A stretch of 9,392 bases of DNA from Actinomycetes bacterium (GCA_023395755.1 JAEWYG010000033.1:1-9392); one strand, 5' to 3'; counted from the stretch's first letter, positions 1 to 6,757 are shown. A program made the numbers and translations. Notes: a model not told the origin generated them from the sequence alone.

Positions 1-433
1 CAAAACCTCCGGCAACAAACGGTGCCGCACTAAGAATGCCGTCGTAGGCGTATGCGGCACCCCAGGCTAACTGATAAACACCCATAAACCCTCCAGCAAG
101 AAGGGCTCCTAAAACCAAGACAATCCAACTTGCCCCGATCCCGGACAATACCAACAGCAGCGTTCCTGTGGTTCCTGCAGCAGCGAAACCCACCAGTACT
201 TTTTTGTTAGCAAGCAGTTGCTCTGCGCGGCCCCTCGAAGTCAATGAGAACACGATTGCAGGCAAGCTGCAGGAGAATACAGCGATCACTGCAATTTCAG
301 GCATGAGTCCTTGTAGGTCGGGTCGTATAAAAAACGCGCTCATGAAAAGCGCATCGAGCCACGACCAGAGTAAAGCAGAACCTACAATAACCTTGATACC
401 GTCGGTGCCACGTACTCGTTCGAAAAGTTTCAT
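1..433 (-). CDS. Polytopic membrane protein, N-terminal part (possibly a membrane-anchored LuxR-type regulator)
   Basis: The minus strand is open from an ATG at 433-431 to the window edge, giving 144 residues with no stop, so the C-terminus is missing. The start is supported by a purine-rich GGGGGAGG site about 9 nt upstream. The protein begins MKLFERVRGTDG and then shows about four hydrophobic segments, near residues 15-35, 44-63, 80-98 and 102-125, joined by short basic loops such as SRGRAEQLLANKK. Large families of Eggerthellaceae proteins have a multi-helix membrane module at the N-terminus and a LuxR-type helix-turn-helix at the C-terminus, and this fragment has that look. The diagnostic C-terminal domain lies outside the window, so a plain transporter remains possible. 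The gene lies beyond the terminator that follows pta, so it is probably transcribed separately. A TATAAC at 462-457 is a weak -10 candidate without a convincing -35. Confidence 0.7.
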   Translation of the reverse strand, partial: MKLFERVRGTDGIKVIVGSALLWSWLDALFMSAFFIRPDLQGLMPEIAVIAVFSCSLPAIVFSLTSRGRAEQLLANKKVLVGFAAAGTTGTLLLVLSGIGASWIVLVLGALLAGGFMGVYQLAWGAAYAYDGILSAAPFVAGGF

Positions 434-495
434 GGTGTTGATCCTCCCCCTGAGGAGTTATACCAGCGATAGTGTCATCTATTGGTGAGCGATGG

Positions 496-530
496 AAAGC
501 GAGGGTGAGCAAAAAGCCCACCCTCGCTTT
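496..530 (-). terminator. Hairpin terminator after pta
   Basis: Positions 496-507 are the exact reverse complement of 519-530. After one A/C mismatch, two more base pairs close a five-base loop at 511-515. The stem is about 15 bp, has a GC-rich core and has AAA/TTT at its base. It lies 55 nt beyond the pta stop and before the next minus-strand gene, as expected for a pta terminator. The T-run after the stem is short on the minus strand. Confidence 0.7.
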
Positions 531-585
531 ATAGTAGCTGAACGATGACGGTGCGTTACCCCTTCTGCACCCGTGGTGAAGGTTG

Positions 586-1581
586 TTATGCCTTCTGTGC
601 CTGGGCCTGTACGCAGGTGATGGCAATAACACCCACAATATCATCCGCCACACAACCGCGCGACAGGTCGTTTACGGGAGCAGCGATACCCTGTGTGATG
701 GGGCCATACGCTTCGGCCTTTGCTAAACGCTGCACCAGTTTGTAGCCGATATTACCGGCATCCAAATCGGGGAAAATTAATACGTTGGCGTGTCCGGCAA
801 CGGAGGATTGTGGTGCTTTCGATGCTCCAATAGAGGGCACAATAGCGGCATCGAGCTGAAGTTCTCCATCGAGCGCGATCTCAGGTGCAAGTGCATGTGC
901 AATCTCAGTAGCCTCGACCACTTTTGCGGCGTCGGCGTTATTGGCAGATCCATAGCTGGAATGTGAGAGCATGGCTACAGCAGGTTCGCTGCCCATAAGC
1001 GTCTTCCATGATTTTGCGGAGTTTACGGCAATATGGGCGAGCTTCTCGGAATCGGGTTGTACCTCAAGGCCGCAATCGGAAAAGAGGAAGGTGCCTTGTT
1101 GACCCAGATCGCAATCGGGCACTACCATGATGAAGAATGAGCTAACCAGCGCAACGCCCGGAGCAGTCTTTAGGATTTGTAGGCAGGGACGCAGTACGTC
1201 GCCGGTAGAGTGACAGGCGCCGGCAACCATTCCGTTTGCTTGTCCTGTTTTCACCATCATTACGCCGAAATAAAGTACATTATCCATGAGCTCATCTGCC
1301 TGCTCGGGTGTCATACCCTTGGCTTTACGCAGTTCGTAAAGGACGCTGGCGAATTCGGTACGCTCGGGTGCGGTACGCACATCGATAATGCGGGCACCAT
1401 CAAGTGTATAGGGGCTTGCGGCTATTACTTCCGCGTTGCCTAGGATGATCAGGTCTGCCACATTGTCAGCAAGAATGCGCTCAGCAGCTTGCAGTGTGCG
1501 CTCGTCGTCACCTTCGGGTAGGACAATGGTTTGCTTGTCGGCCTTGGCCCGGGACAGCATGGCTTCCAGAAAAGAACTCAT
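586..1581 (-). CDS. pta: Phosphate acetyltransferase (phosphotransacetylase)
   Basis: This cytoplasmic enzyme interconverts acetyl-CoA plus phosphate with acetyl phosphate plus CoA. With acetate kinase it yields ATP in fermenting bacteria. The 331-aa length is normal for the short, single-domain Pta class. The start is the ATG at 1581-1579, preceded by AAAGGA about 8 nt upstream. The frame stays open further upstream, but that extension is not Pta-like. Visible family motifs are TIVLPEGDDERT (residues 18-29), GMVAGACHSTGDVLRP (117-132), FSDCGLEVQPD (167-177), SHSSYGSAN (206-214), KAPQSSVAGHANVLIFPDL (255-273) and GPITQGIAAPVNDLSRGC (293-310). The last two form the typical C-terminal signature. 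No acetate kinase gene lies beside it here. The next minus-strand gene is beyond a terminator, so pta looks monocistronic. Confidence 0.96.
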   Translation of the reverse strand: MSSFLEAMLSRAKADKQTIVLPEGDDERTLQAAERILADNVADLIILGNAEVIAASPYTLDGARIIDVRTAPERTEFASVLYELRKAKGMTPEQADELMDNVLYFGVMMVKTGQANGMVAGACHSTGDVLRPCLQILKTAPGVALVSSFFIMVVPDCDLGQQGTFLFSDCGLEVQPDSEKLAHIAVNSAKSWKTLMGSEPAVAMLSHSSYGSANNADAAKVVEATEIAHALAPEIALDGELQLDAAIVPSIGASKAPQSSVAGHANVLIFPDLDAGNIGYKLVQRLAKAEAYGPITQGIAAPVNDLSRGCVADDIVGVIAITCVQAQAQKA

Positions 1582-1598
1582 CGGCTTATCCTTTCTCA

Positions 1599-1622
1599 AA
1601 TTATCCGGTTTGTATGATAATT
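1599..1622. promoter_or_regulatory. Small inverted repeat in the pta leader
   Basis: AATTATC at 1599-1605 and GATAATT at 1616-1622 are exact 7-bp inverted arms around a 10-nt spacer, just upstream of the pta ribosome site. This could be an operator or a leader hairpin. It is short and AT-rich, so chance is possible. The rest of the 151-bp pta/glf intergenic region (1582-1732) shows no RNA gene. A TAAAAT at 1646-1651 with a TTCACG at 1621-1626 (19-bp spacing) is only a weak promoter candidate for glf. Confidence 0.25.
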
Positions 1623-1691
1623 CACGCAGGGCGCGTCTGGCCCGGTAAAATGCAATCTGGTGCAATAAGCGCAGAATTCGGGCCGAAAAGG

Positions 1692-1722
1692 CCTTGTTTG
1701 TTGTATAGGTTGAAAAACAAGG
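1692..1722 (+). promoter_or_regulatory. Inverted repeat overlapping the glf ribosome-binding site
   Basis: CCTTGTTT at 1692-1699 is the exact reverse complement of AAACAAGG at 1715-1722, with a 15-nt loop. The 3' arm takes in the first four bases of the AAGGAAGG Shine-Dalgarno stretch for the glf start. In the mRNA this 8-bp hairpin could partly mask the site. A role in controlling glf translation is inference. Confidence 0.35.
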
Positions 1723-1726
1723 AAGG
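1719..1726 (+). promoter_or_regulatory. Ribosome-binding site for glf (or for a five-codon leader)
   Basis: AAGGAAGG lies 6 nt before the ATG at 1733-1735, a near-ideal spacing. It is the strongest Shine-Dalgarno match upstream of glf and argues that translation begins at 1733, even though that frame meets a TGA at 1748. A second, weaker GAGGT at 1775-1779 lies 7 nt before an ATT codon (1787) in the glf frame. Confidence 0.6.
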
Positions 1727-1732
1727 TTCCCT

Positions 1733-2947
1733 ATGGGTGTACAGTACTGAGATTTTAAAGATTTCGACATCGATGAGGTAGATGCGATTATCGTCGGCAG
1801 CGGGTTTGCGGGGGGTGTCGTGGCGCGCGAACTTGCTGAGCGTGGCAATAAACGCGTGCTGGTTATTGAGAAGCGATCACATATCGGTGGCAATATGTAC
1901 GATGAAGCTGACGAGGCGGGTATTCTTGTACATCGTTACGGTCCTCATATCTTCCACACAAACGATCGTCGTGCTTTTGAATACGTGCGTCGTTTCACCG
2001 AGTGGCGCGATTACGAACATGAGGTTTTGGCCGACTGGTATGGTACGTATTTACCGGTGCCATTTAATAAGAACTCGATGGAGATCGCGTTTGGCGATGA
2101 GAAGGCCGCACGTCTTACCGAGAAACTCATTGATACGTTTGGCGATGAGCGAAAGGTGACCATTACCGAGCTGCGCGAGCAGGACGATCCAGAGTTGTCG
2201 GAAATTGCTGATTTTATCTACAAGAACGTGTTTTTGTACTATACGCAAAAGCAATGGGGCTTGACGCCGGAAGAGGTTGATCCTTCCGTTACCGCCCGCG
2301 TTCCCGTATTCGTTTCGCGTGATAATCGCTATTTCCAGGATGCCTATCAAGGTATGCCTTTGCACGGTTACACCCCGGTATTTGAGAATATGTTGGACCA
2401 CGAGAATATTAGGGTGTGTTTAGGAGTCGAGGCAGAAAGTGTCTTCGACTTGGAATTCCAAAGTGACGAGGAAGATGCACCTCTGTCATCAATTGGTATC
2501 AAAGGCACTGATTTCGAGGGCCCCATTGTGTACACAGGTCCGTTGGACGAGCTGTTCCTTTCGCGTTTTGGTCGCTTGCCCTACCGAAGCCTTGATTTTG
2601 TTTACGAGACGCACGACAAACAGCATGTGTTGCCATGTGGTACGGTAAATTTCACGGTTACTGAGGATTACACTCGTATTACAGAGTTTACGTACCTGAC
2701 AGGGCAGGAGTCTGACAAGACCACCATTATGAAGGAGTATAGCCACTCCTATGACGACCCGCGTAAGCAGATTCCGTATTATGCCATTATCAACGACGAA
2801 AACGCCGCACATTACGAGCGTTATCGCGCCTTGACTTCATCGCTGGGTAATTTTCACCCGCTGGGACGTTTGGCAGAGTATCGCTACTATAATATGGACG
2901 TCATCATCGGACGCGCTTTGGCGCTTGCCGACGAACTGGTGGGCTAG
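1733..2947 (+). CDS. glf: UDP-galactopyranose mutase, with an in-frame TGA at codon 6
   Basis: Glf is a flavoenzyme that interconverts UDP-galactopyranose and UDP-galactofuranose, the donor for galactofuranose in surface glycans. The frame holds the FAD-binding stretch AIIVGSGFAGG (from 1784), then IEKRSHIGGN, the substrate-site GPHIFHT, YYTQKQWGLTPEEV with the uracil-stacking Trp, VPVFVSRDNRYFQD, YTGPLDELF, GRLPYRSLDF, YTRITEF and GRLAEYRYYNMDVIIG. All match the family. The problem is the start. ATG at 1733, with an AAGGAAGG site, gives MGVQY and then TGA (1748-1750), followed in the same frame by DFKDFDIDEVDAIIVGSG. No ATG, GTG or TTG occurs between the TGA and the GTG at 1820, which would delete the glycine motif. 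Options are a Trp-to-stop mutation or sequence error, readthrough, or initiation at ATT 1787 behind GAGGT. The 398 codons after the TGA are intact, so the body appears to be under selection. The downstream glycosyltransferase follows 41 nt later. Confidence 0.9.
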
Positions 2948-2988
2948 GGACTTTATCGACGTTTACAAGGGACGAGGAAACTATATCC

Positions 2989-4011
2989 ATGAAAACCATT
3001 TCATTCGCCGTTCCCTGCTATAACTCGGCGGCTTATATGGATAAATGCATTGAATCCATCCTTAAGTGTGGCGATGATATTGAAATTATCGTTGTTGATG
3101 ATGGGTCAACCAAAGACAACACGCTTGAAAAAGCGCAGGCGTGGGAAGCGTCGTATCCTGACGTTATCCGCGCGGTACACCAGGAGAACGGTGGTCACGG
3201 TCAAGCGGTAAATACGGGTTTGGCGCATGCAACGGGCCGCTACTTCAAGGTTGTCGACTCCGATGACTGGCTTGATGAGTTGGCTATGCATGAGATTATG
3301 GGTTACCTGCGCACCCAGGTGGAGCGCACTGAAGCGACCGATCTCGTTATTGGTAACTACGTGTATGAGAAGGTACATGAGAACACGCGTACGGTTATGC
3401 ATTACCACAATGTGTTTCCTGAAGGTCGCGAGTTCAGCTGGAGCGAAGTGGGTTCTTTTGGTCAGAGCCAGTACCTGTTGATGCATTCGGTGATCTACCG
3501 AACCGAGCTTTTGCGCGGCATGGGGCTTGAGTTGCCGAAGCATACCTTTTATGTGGACAATATCTTTGTATACGTACCGCTTCCAAAGGTGAAGAGCATC
3601 TATTATCGTGATGTTGATATGTATCGCTACTTCATTGGTCGTGAGGACCAGAGTGTAAACGAAAACGTTATGATGGGCCGTATCGATCAACAGCTGCGTG
3701 TGACGCGCCTGATGATCGATGCTGTCCGCTTGCCTGATGACGTGTCTGAAAAGCGTTTAGAACGCTACATGGAGAACTACTTATCCATGATGATGTGTAT
3801 CTGCTCTATTTTCCTCCGTATGATTGATACGGACGATGCTGAAGACGAACGTGAGGCCATCTGGGAGTACCTTAAGAAACATAATCCCGATGTCTACCGC
3901 CGCATTCGACGCAGCGTGTTGAATGCAAGCACGAACCTGCCAACCGAGCTGGGTAGGCGTATTGGTATTACTGGCTACCGTATGGCTCAAAGGATATTTA
4001 AGTTTAACTAG
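2989..4011 (+). CDS. Family 2 glycosyltransferase
   Basis: This 340-aa protein begins KTISFAVPCYNSAAY, a classic GT2 (GT-A fold) N-terminus. It continues with IIVVDDGS (residues 33-40), ENGGHGQAVNTGL (66-78) and the metal- and nucleotide-sugar-binding motif VVDSDDW (88-94). These show an inverting transferase that uses a nucleotide sugar. The C-terminal half is less conserved and has a mildly hydrophobic stretch, LSMMMCICSIFL, but no clear membrane anchor, so the enzyme is probably cytoplasmic or peripheral at the membrane. The ATG has a GAGGAAA site 8 nt upstream. It lies 41 nt after glf with no terminator between, and a hairpin terminator follows, so the two form a likely operon. The pairing suggests a galactofuranosyl- or related transferase for a cell-surface polymer. 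The donor and acceptor cannot be read from the sequence. Confidence 0.92.
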   Translation: MKTISFAVPCYNSAAYMDKCIESILKCGDDIEIIVVDDGSTKDNTLEKAQAWEASYPDVIRAVHQENGGHGQAVNTGLAHATGRYFKVVDSDDWLDELAMHEIMGYLRTQVERTEATDLVIGNYVYEKVHENTRTVMHYHNVFPEGREFSWSEVGSFGQSQYLLMHSVIYRTELLRGMGLELPKHTFYVDNIFVYVPLPKVKSIYYRDVDMYRYFIGREDQSVNENVMMGRIDQQLRVTRLMIDAVRLPDDVSEKRLERYMENYLSMMMCICSIFLRMIDTDDAEDEREAIWEYLKKHNPDVYRRIRRSVLNASTNLPTELGRRIGITGYRMAQRIFKFN

Positions 4012-4023
4012 TCATCAATGTTG

Positions 4024-4062
4024 AAGAGGAGATTCCCTTTGCGGCAGCCTCCTCTTTTGTTT
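4024..4062 (+). terminator. Rho-independent terminator after the glf-glycosyltransferase pair
   Basis: AAGAGGAG at 4024-4031 pairs exactly with CTCCTCTT at 4049-4056, and a T-rich tail (TTGTTT) follows at 4057-4062. It starts 12 nt beyond the glycosyltransferase stop. It also separates this operon from the convergent minus-strand gene whose stop is at 4086. Confidence 0.7.
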
Positions 4063-4085
4063 CTACTCTTCTTTTGAGAAATATC

Positions 4086-4664
4086 TTAGCGGAAGTCTTT
4101 CTCGTTAGCGAACTGCCAGCCAAGAAGAGCATCGCCGATAAGGTGGAACTGGAAAGGCAGAGGACGCGTTAGGTCACCCCGGTCGATCTTATCCGAGATG
4201 CCGCACAATTCATCGAGAAGGTCGAAGAACGAGTATTCCTTCAAGAAGCTATCTTCGTCCTCCCTCTCATCAGGGGATGCTAAAAGAACTTGAATCACGG
4301 AATCGAGATACTCGTCGTGGCTTTCGCTGCTTGCCTGAAGAGCATTGAGTTCGTTATGGTTGAACACCGAAAGCTCGATGCAGTACCAACCGAGTGTGTT
4401 TTTGGGTGAGTCATCCATGTTGTCGCTGAGGATAATTCCGGTATGCTCGAGATCGGCAACGGTGAAGCATGACCTGAGCACGTCTGGTGTGACCAGAGGC
4501 TTTCCGTCTTCGTCGAGGTCGGTCAAAACGTAGACCAGCTGCGCGGCAAGGGTTCCTTCTTGCAAATCTAAGGCGATTCCGTAATGATACTCGGGATCGT
4601 CGGTGCGTGTCCCCCAATACAGCTCGCTTGGATTATCAAGCAGGGTTTTGATGCTTGCAGACAT
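4086..4664 (-). CDS. Hypothetical acidic protein, 192 aa
   Basis: I do not recognise this protein. It is a complete 192-aa frame whose ATG (4664-4662) is preceded by a strong GAGGAGG site about 5 nt upstream, so it is very likely translated. It is rich in Asp and Glu throughout, especially ASPDEREDEDSFLKEYSFFDLLDEL near residues 129-153, written here in two joined parts as ASPDEREDEDSF then LKEYSFFDLLDEL. It has no signal peptide, no membrane segment and no cysteine pair typical of metal sites. Alternating hydrophobic stretches such as YHYGIALDL and LAAQLVYVLTDLDED suggest an alpha/beta soluble cytoplasmic protein. It converges on the glycosyltransferase operon and is preceded by an inverted repeat. 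It may be monocistronic. A lineage-restricted protein is plausible, but its function is unknown. Confidence 0.82.
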   Translation of the reverse strand: MSASIKTLLDNPSELYWGTRTDDPEYHYGIALDLQEGTLAAQLVYVLTDLDEDGKPLVTPDVLRSCFTVADLEHTGIILSDNMDDSPKNTLGWYCIELSVFNHNELNALQASSESHDEYLDSVIQVLLASPDEREDEDSFLKEYSFFDLLDELCGISDKIDRGDLTRPLPFQFHLIGDALLGWQFANEKDFR

Positions 4665-4679
4665 AGCGCCTCCTCGCTG

Positions 4680-4719
4680 TGCTTCGTAGAATGAAGTGAA
4701 TATTTTGTTCTACGAAGCA
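4680..4719. promoter_or_regulatory. 12-bp perfect inverted repeat upstream of the acidic protein
   Basis: TGCTTCGTAGAA at 4680-4691 and TTCTACGAAGCA at 4708-4719 are exact inverted copies around a 16-nt AT-rich spacer. They lie 16-55 nt upstream of the start codon at 4664. There is no T-run to make it a terminator. The position suits an operator with two half sites or a leader hairpin. A TATACT on the minus strand (4761-4756) is a possible -10 box, which would place the repeat in the leader, but no good -35 is visible. Confidence 0.4.
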
Positions 4720-4797
4720 GTATCCTTACCTAGTGCTAACAGGCTAATGGTGTTGAGTATAGAGCAAGAAGGACTCTCTTACTTTCATATACAGCAA

Positions 4798-4844
4798 TAT
4801 CATGGACAAAAATAGTTGCTCAAGTCCTATTTTTGTCCATGATA
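4798..4844. repeat. 18-bp perfect inverted repeat (possible OPT-gene terminator)
   Basis: Positions 4798-4815 are the exact reverse complement of 4827-4844, with an 11-nt loop (4816-4826). The arms contain GGACAAAAATAG and its complement. The repeat starts 66 nt beyond the OPT transporter stop on the minus strand, where the 3' arm reads CTATTTTTG. It could work as an AT-rich terminator for that gene, be a mobile-type palindrome, or be a large binding site. Apart from this repeat and the 4680-4719 repeat, the 245-bp gap 4665-4909 holds nothing I can call. Confidence 0.5.
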
Positions 4845-4909
4845 AATGCGAGCTTGATCAAGTTTGTTCACGCAAATACAGGCTTGTATATAGCGATATA
4901 TTCTTTCCG

Positions 4910-6628
4910 TTACGCCCCTATGCCCATTCCCATGAACACAGCCGAGAGCGCTACCAGCACACCGATGACCGATTCTCCGCCCAGCACACCACTAGATACG
5001 ATTAAGCCAGTCTCGTTTTGGGTTTTCTCTTTGGCTTCCGCCTCCTCAGGCGAGAGCTTGGCGCGACGTTGCTTGCATATGAAGTCGTACATCACCTTCA
5101 CCATGGCACCAAGGAATGCCGAGAAAGACAGGTAAAAAGGGAGGTATATGCCTAAGCCCAACATCATAGCAGGAAAGCCCAGCAGATATAGCACAAAACC
5201 AGCGGTCAAGCCAAGAGCGAACGAGGGAACCGAGGGGACACCTGATACCATAGTGGCGACGACGGATGCTTGCGCTGCCACAAAAGAACCTTGCGGGCCA
5301 AACGATTCGGGGCCGTAGGCACCCACAAGTACTGCCATGACCGCTACGGCCACAACGGCTCCGAGCACAGCGCCAATTGCCTGGCCGATCCACTGTGCTT
5401 TGGGCGAGGTTCCTATTACGTGTCCTGCGTGAAAGTCATTCATTACATCACCTGCTAAACCGCAGGCAACGGCCACAATGCCTGCGACAAAGAACAACTG
5501 CACTTGAGGCACGTTGGATACCGCTGCTACCGCCAGCAGTACAATCAAGCCGAATATCTCCATGGGGTCAATACCCGTTTGACCAACGCTCTGTGCGCTC
5601 ATGGCGGTTGCTACCCACGTAAGAGCCACTACGATCAGTGCGGGAACGGGGCCAAGTTGCAAACCGAAGCAGATTAACAACGCTACGGCTGCAACTCCAC
5701 ATGCAGCAAGACCAGCGCTTATGCGAATACGACGACGGTTGCCACCTGTAACGGGAGGGTTGTCTGCATTTGTTACTGTTGCTCCCAAGGAAATCGACCC
5801 TTTGGTATCTTTTAACATCTTGATGGCCTTTGGCAGAATGTTTTTGAAGATAACGCCTAGGCCAGCGCCCATCATGACACCCATGCCGAGACTAGATACG
5901 ATGCCTTGGCCAGTAGTTATATCCCATAAACCTACCGTAGAGCCCCCCACGATAATACCGAAGTTGGCAAACAGTGCGCCGCCAAACCAGACAACAACAG
6001 CTCCCGTGCCTACGAGGAAACCTACCGCTAACAACATAGGTGAGTTGTAAATACCAAACGCTACCCCAGGGATGGAAATGTTGCTAAGCAGCATGGCGGG
6101 GATAACGCCAAAAAAGTCGCGCAATGCCGTGTAGAGGCCAGCAAACCCCATGGAACCGAACAGCTTGAGTCCCACTTTACCTCCAGCATTGCCCGCGATG
6201 AGCGTCTGAGCAGCAGATTCTCCGATGGGGTACTGCAGATCGGCATCTTCGATGAAATGACGACGGAGTACCGCCGTGCAGATAAGTCCCAAAATTACAC
6301 CCGACAGCGCGACGACTAGCATCTCAAACCAACCCACTTGATCGGCGAATCCCAGCATCCAAATGCCGGGAATAGTGAAGGCAAGGCCGCCAGCCACCAT
6401 GGCGCCGGCAGACATAACCGTATGGGTGACGTTAGCTTCGTTAAGGCTTGCCTTGCCGTGTCCTAATGCTTTTAAAAAGAAAAGTGAAATGATGGCCGCA
6501 AATACGATAGGCCAAGGAAGCGCCCCCATTTTGAGGGCAGTGTACACCGATGCTGCGGTGATAATGATGCAACCGACGCAGCCTATTAAAATGCCGCGCA
6601 ACGTCAGTTGCCCTTTGATAGAGTCCAT
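4910..6628 (-). CDS. OPT-family oligopeptide transporter
   Basis: This 572-aa integral membrane protein belongs to the OPT family, secondary transporters that import small peptides or, in some members, metal chelates, probably driven by the proton gradient. It has roughly a dozen or more hydrophobic segments spread over the length. Family-type motifs include the first-helix region LTLRGILIGC...YTALKMG (residues 8-35), YPIGESAAQTLIAGNAGG (133-150), the conserved loop GDVMNDFHAGHVIGTSPKAQ (393-412), and a C-terminal SSGVLGGESVIGVL (545-558) like the family's SGLIxGE motif. A charged cytoplasmic loop lies near 518-538 (KQRRAKLSPEEAEAKEK). The start at ATG 6628-6626 has AAGGAG about 8 nt upstream. 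The open frame continues upstream, but that extension is hydrophilic and not family-like. It is transcribed alone, divergent from coaX. The substrate is not readable. Peptide uptake would suit an amino-acid-fermenting anaerobe. Confidence 0.93.
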   Translation of the reverse strand: MDSIKGQLTLRGILIGCVGCIIITAASVYTALKMGALPWPIVFAAIISLFFLKALGHGKASLNEANVTHTVMSAGAMVAGGLAFTIPGIWMLGFADQVGWFEMLVVALSGVILGLICTAVLRRHFIEDADLQYPIGESAAQTLIAGNAGGKVGLKLFGSMGFAGLYTALRDFFGVIPAMLLSNISIPGVAFGIYNSPMLLAVGFLVGTGAVVVWFGGALFANFGIIVGGSTVGLWDITTGQGIVSSLGMGVMMGAGLGVIFKNILPKAIKMLKDTKGSISLGATVTNADNPPVTGGNRRRIRISAGLAACGVAAVALLICFGLQLGPVPALIVVALTWVATAMSAQSVGQTGIDPMEIFGLIVLLAVAAVSNVPQVQLFFVAGIVAVACGLAGDVMNDFHAGHVIGTSPKAQWIGQAIGAVLGAVVAVAVMAVLVGAYGPESFGPQGSFVAAQASVVATMVSGVPSVPSFALGLTAGFVLYLLGFPAMMLGLGIYLPFYLSFSAFLGAMVKVMYDFICKQRRAKLSPEEAEAKEKTQNETGLIVSSGVLGGESVIGVLVALSAVFMGMGIGA

Positions 6629-6652
6629 GCTGTGCTCCTTTTGGTATATCCG

Positions 6653-6672
6653 CTTCCCCTCGTTTCGGGAAG
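6653..6672. promoter_or_regulatory. Short inverted repeat in the OPT-gene leader
   Basis: CTTCCC at 6653-6658 and GGGAAG at 6667-6672 are exact 6-bp arms around 8 nt, 24 nt upstream of the OPT start codon. It could be an operator or leader hairpin, but it is short enough to be chance. Confidence 0.2.
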
Positions 6673-6696
6673 TCGGGTTACTGAACGGACGGGTAC

Positions 6697-6704
6697 AGTA
6701 TAAT
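6697..6704. promoter_or_regulatory. Overlapping divergent -10 box candidates
   Basis: The plus strand has a perfect TATAAT at 6699-6704, and the minus strand reads TATACT over 6702-6697. One site could therefore serve coaX (start 108 nt downstream) and the OPT gene (start about 70 nt away). At 17-bp spacing the -35 hexamers are poor on both strands (GGTTAC for plus, TACCAC for minus), so the call rests on the -10 boxes and position only. Confidence 0.35.
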
Positions 6705-6745
6705 CGGGTCGAAAGTGAAGTGGTATCGTTAAATTTGCAGTATTG

Positions 6746-6757
6746 GGTAAATTTACC
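6746..6757. promoter_or_regulatory. 12-bp perfect palindrome in the coaX leader region
   Basis: GGTAAATTTACC at 6746-6757 is its own reverse complement. A related TTAAATTT lies at 6729-6736, with its AAATTT core 18 bp away from the copy in the palindrome. It lies between the candidate -10 box and the coaX start, a place for a repressor site. No known regulator consensus is recognised. Confidence 0.3.

Noticed and set aside
1582..1732. Possible small RNA or riboswitch between pta and glf
   Set aside because: Only short hairpins (GGCC-GAAAA-GGCC and an 8-bp repeat) are present, with no known riboswitch core.
1748..1790. Selenocysteine at the glf TGA
   Set aside because: I see no convincing SECIS-like hairpin immediately after the TGA, and Glf enzymes are not known to use selenocysteine at the N-terminus.
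586..1893. A longer 435-aa version of Pta
   Set aside because: The first about 104 residues cross the divergent intergenic region and the start of glf and are not Pta-like. ATG 1581 has a good ribosome site and gives the family length.
1782..2159. Plus-strand open frame starting at an ATG right at the beginning of glf
   Set aside because: It is out of frame with the conserved Glf sequence, its translation resembles nothing, and GAGGT is only 2 nt from its start. It is a shadow of glf.
3106..3690. 194-aa minus-strand open frame within the glycosyltransferase gene
   Set aside because: It is antisense to a clear GT2 gene, its translation has no recognisable domain and it has no start signals.
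4802..5135. Two overlapping plus-strand open frames across the palindrome and the OPT-gene end
   Set aside because: The first starts inside the inverted repeat, neither has a ribosome site, and both run antisense into the conserved OPT C-terminus.
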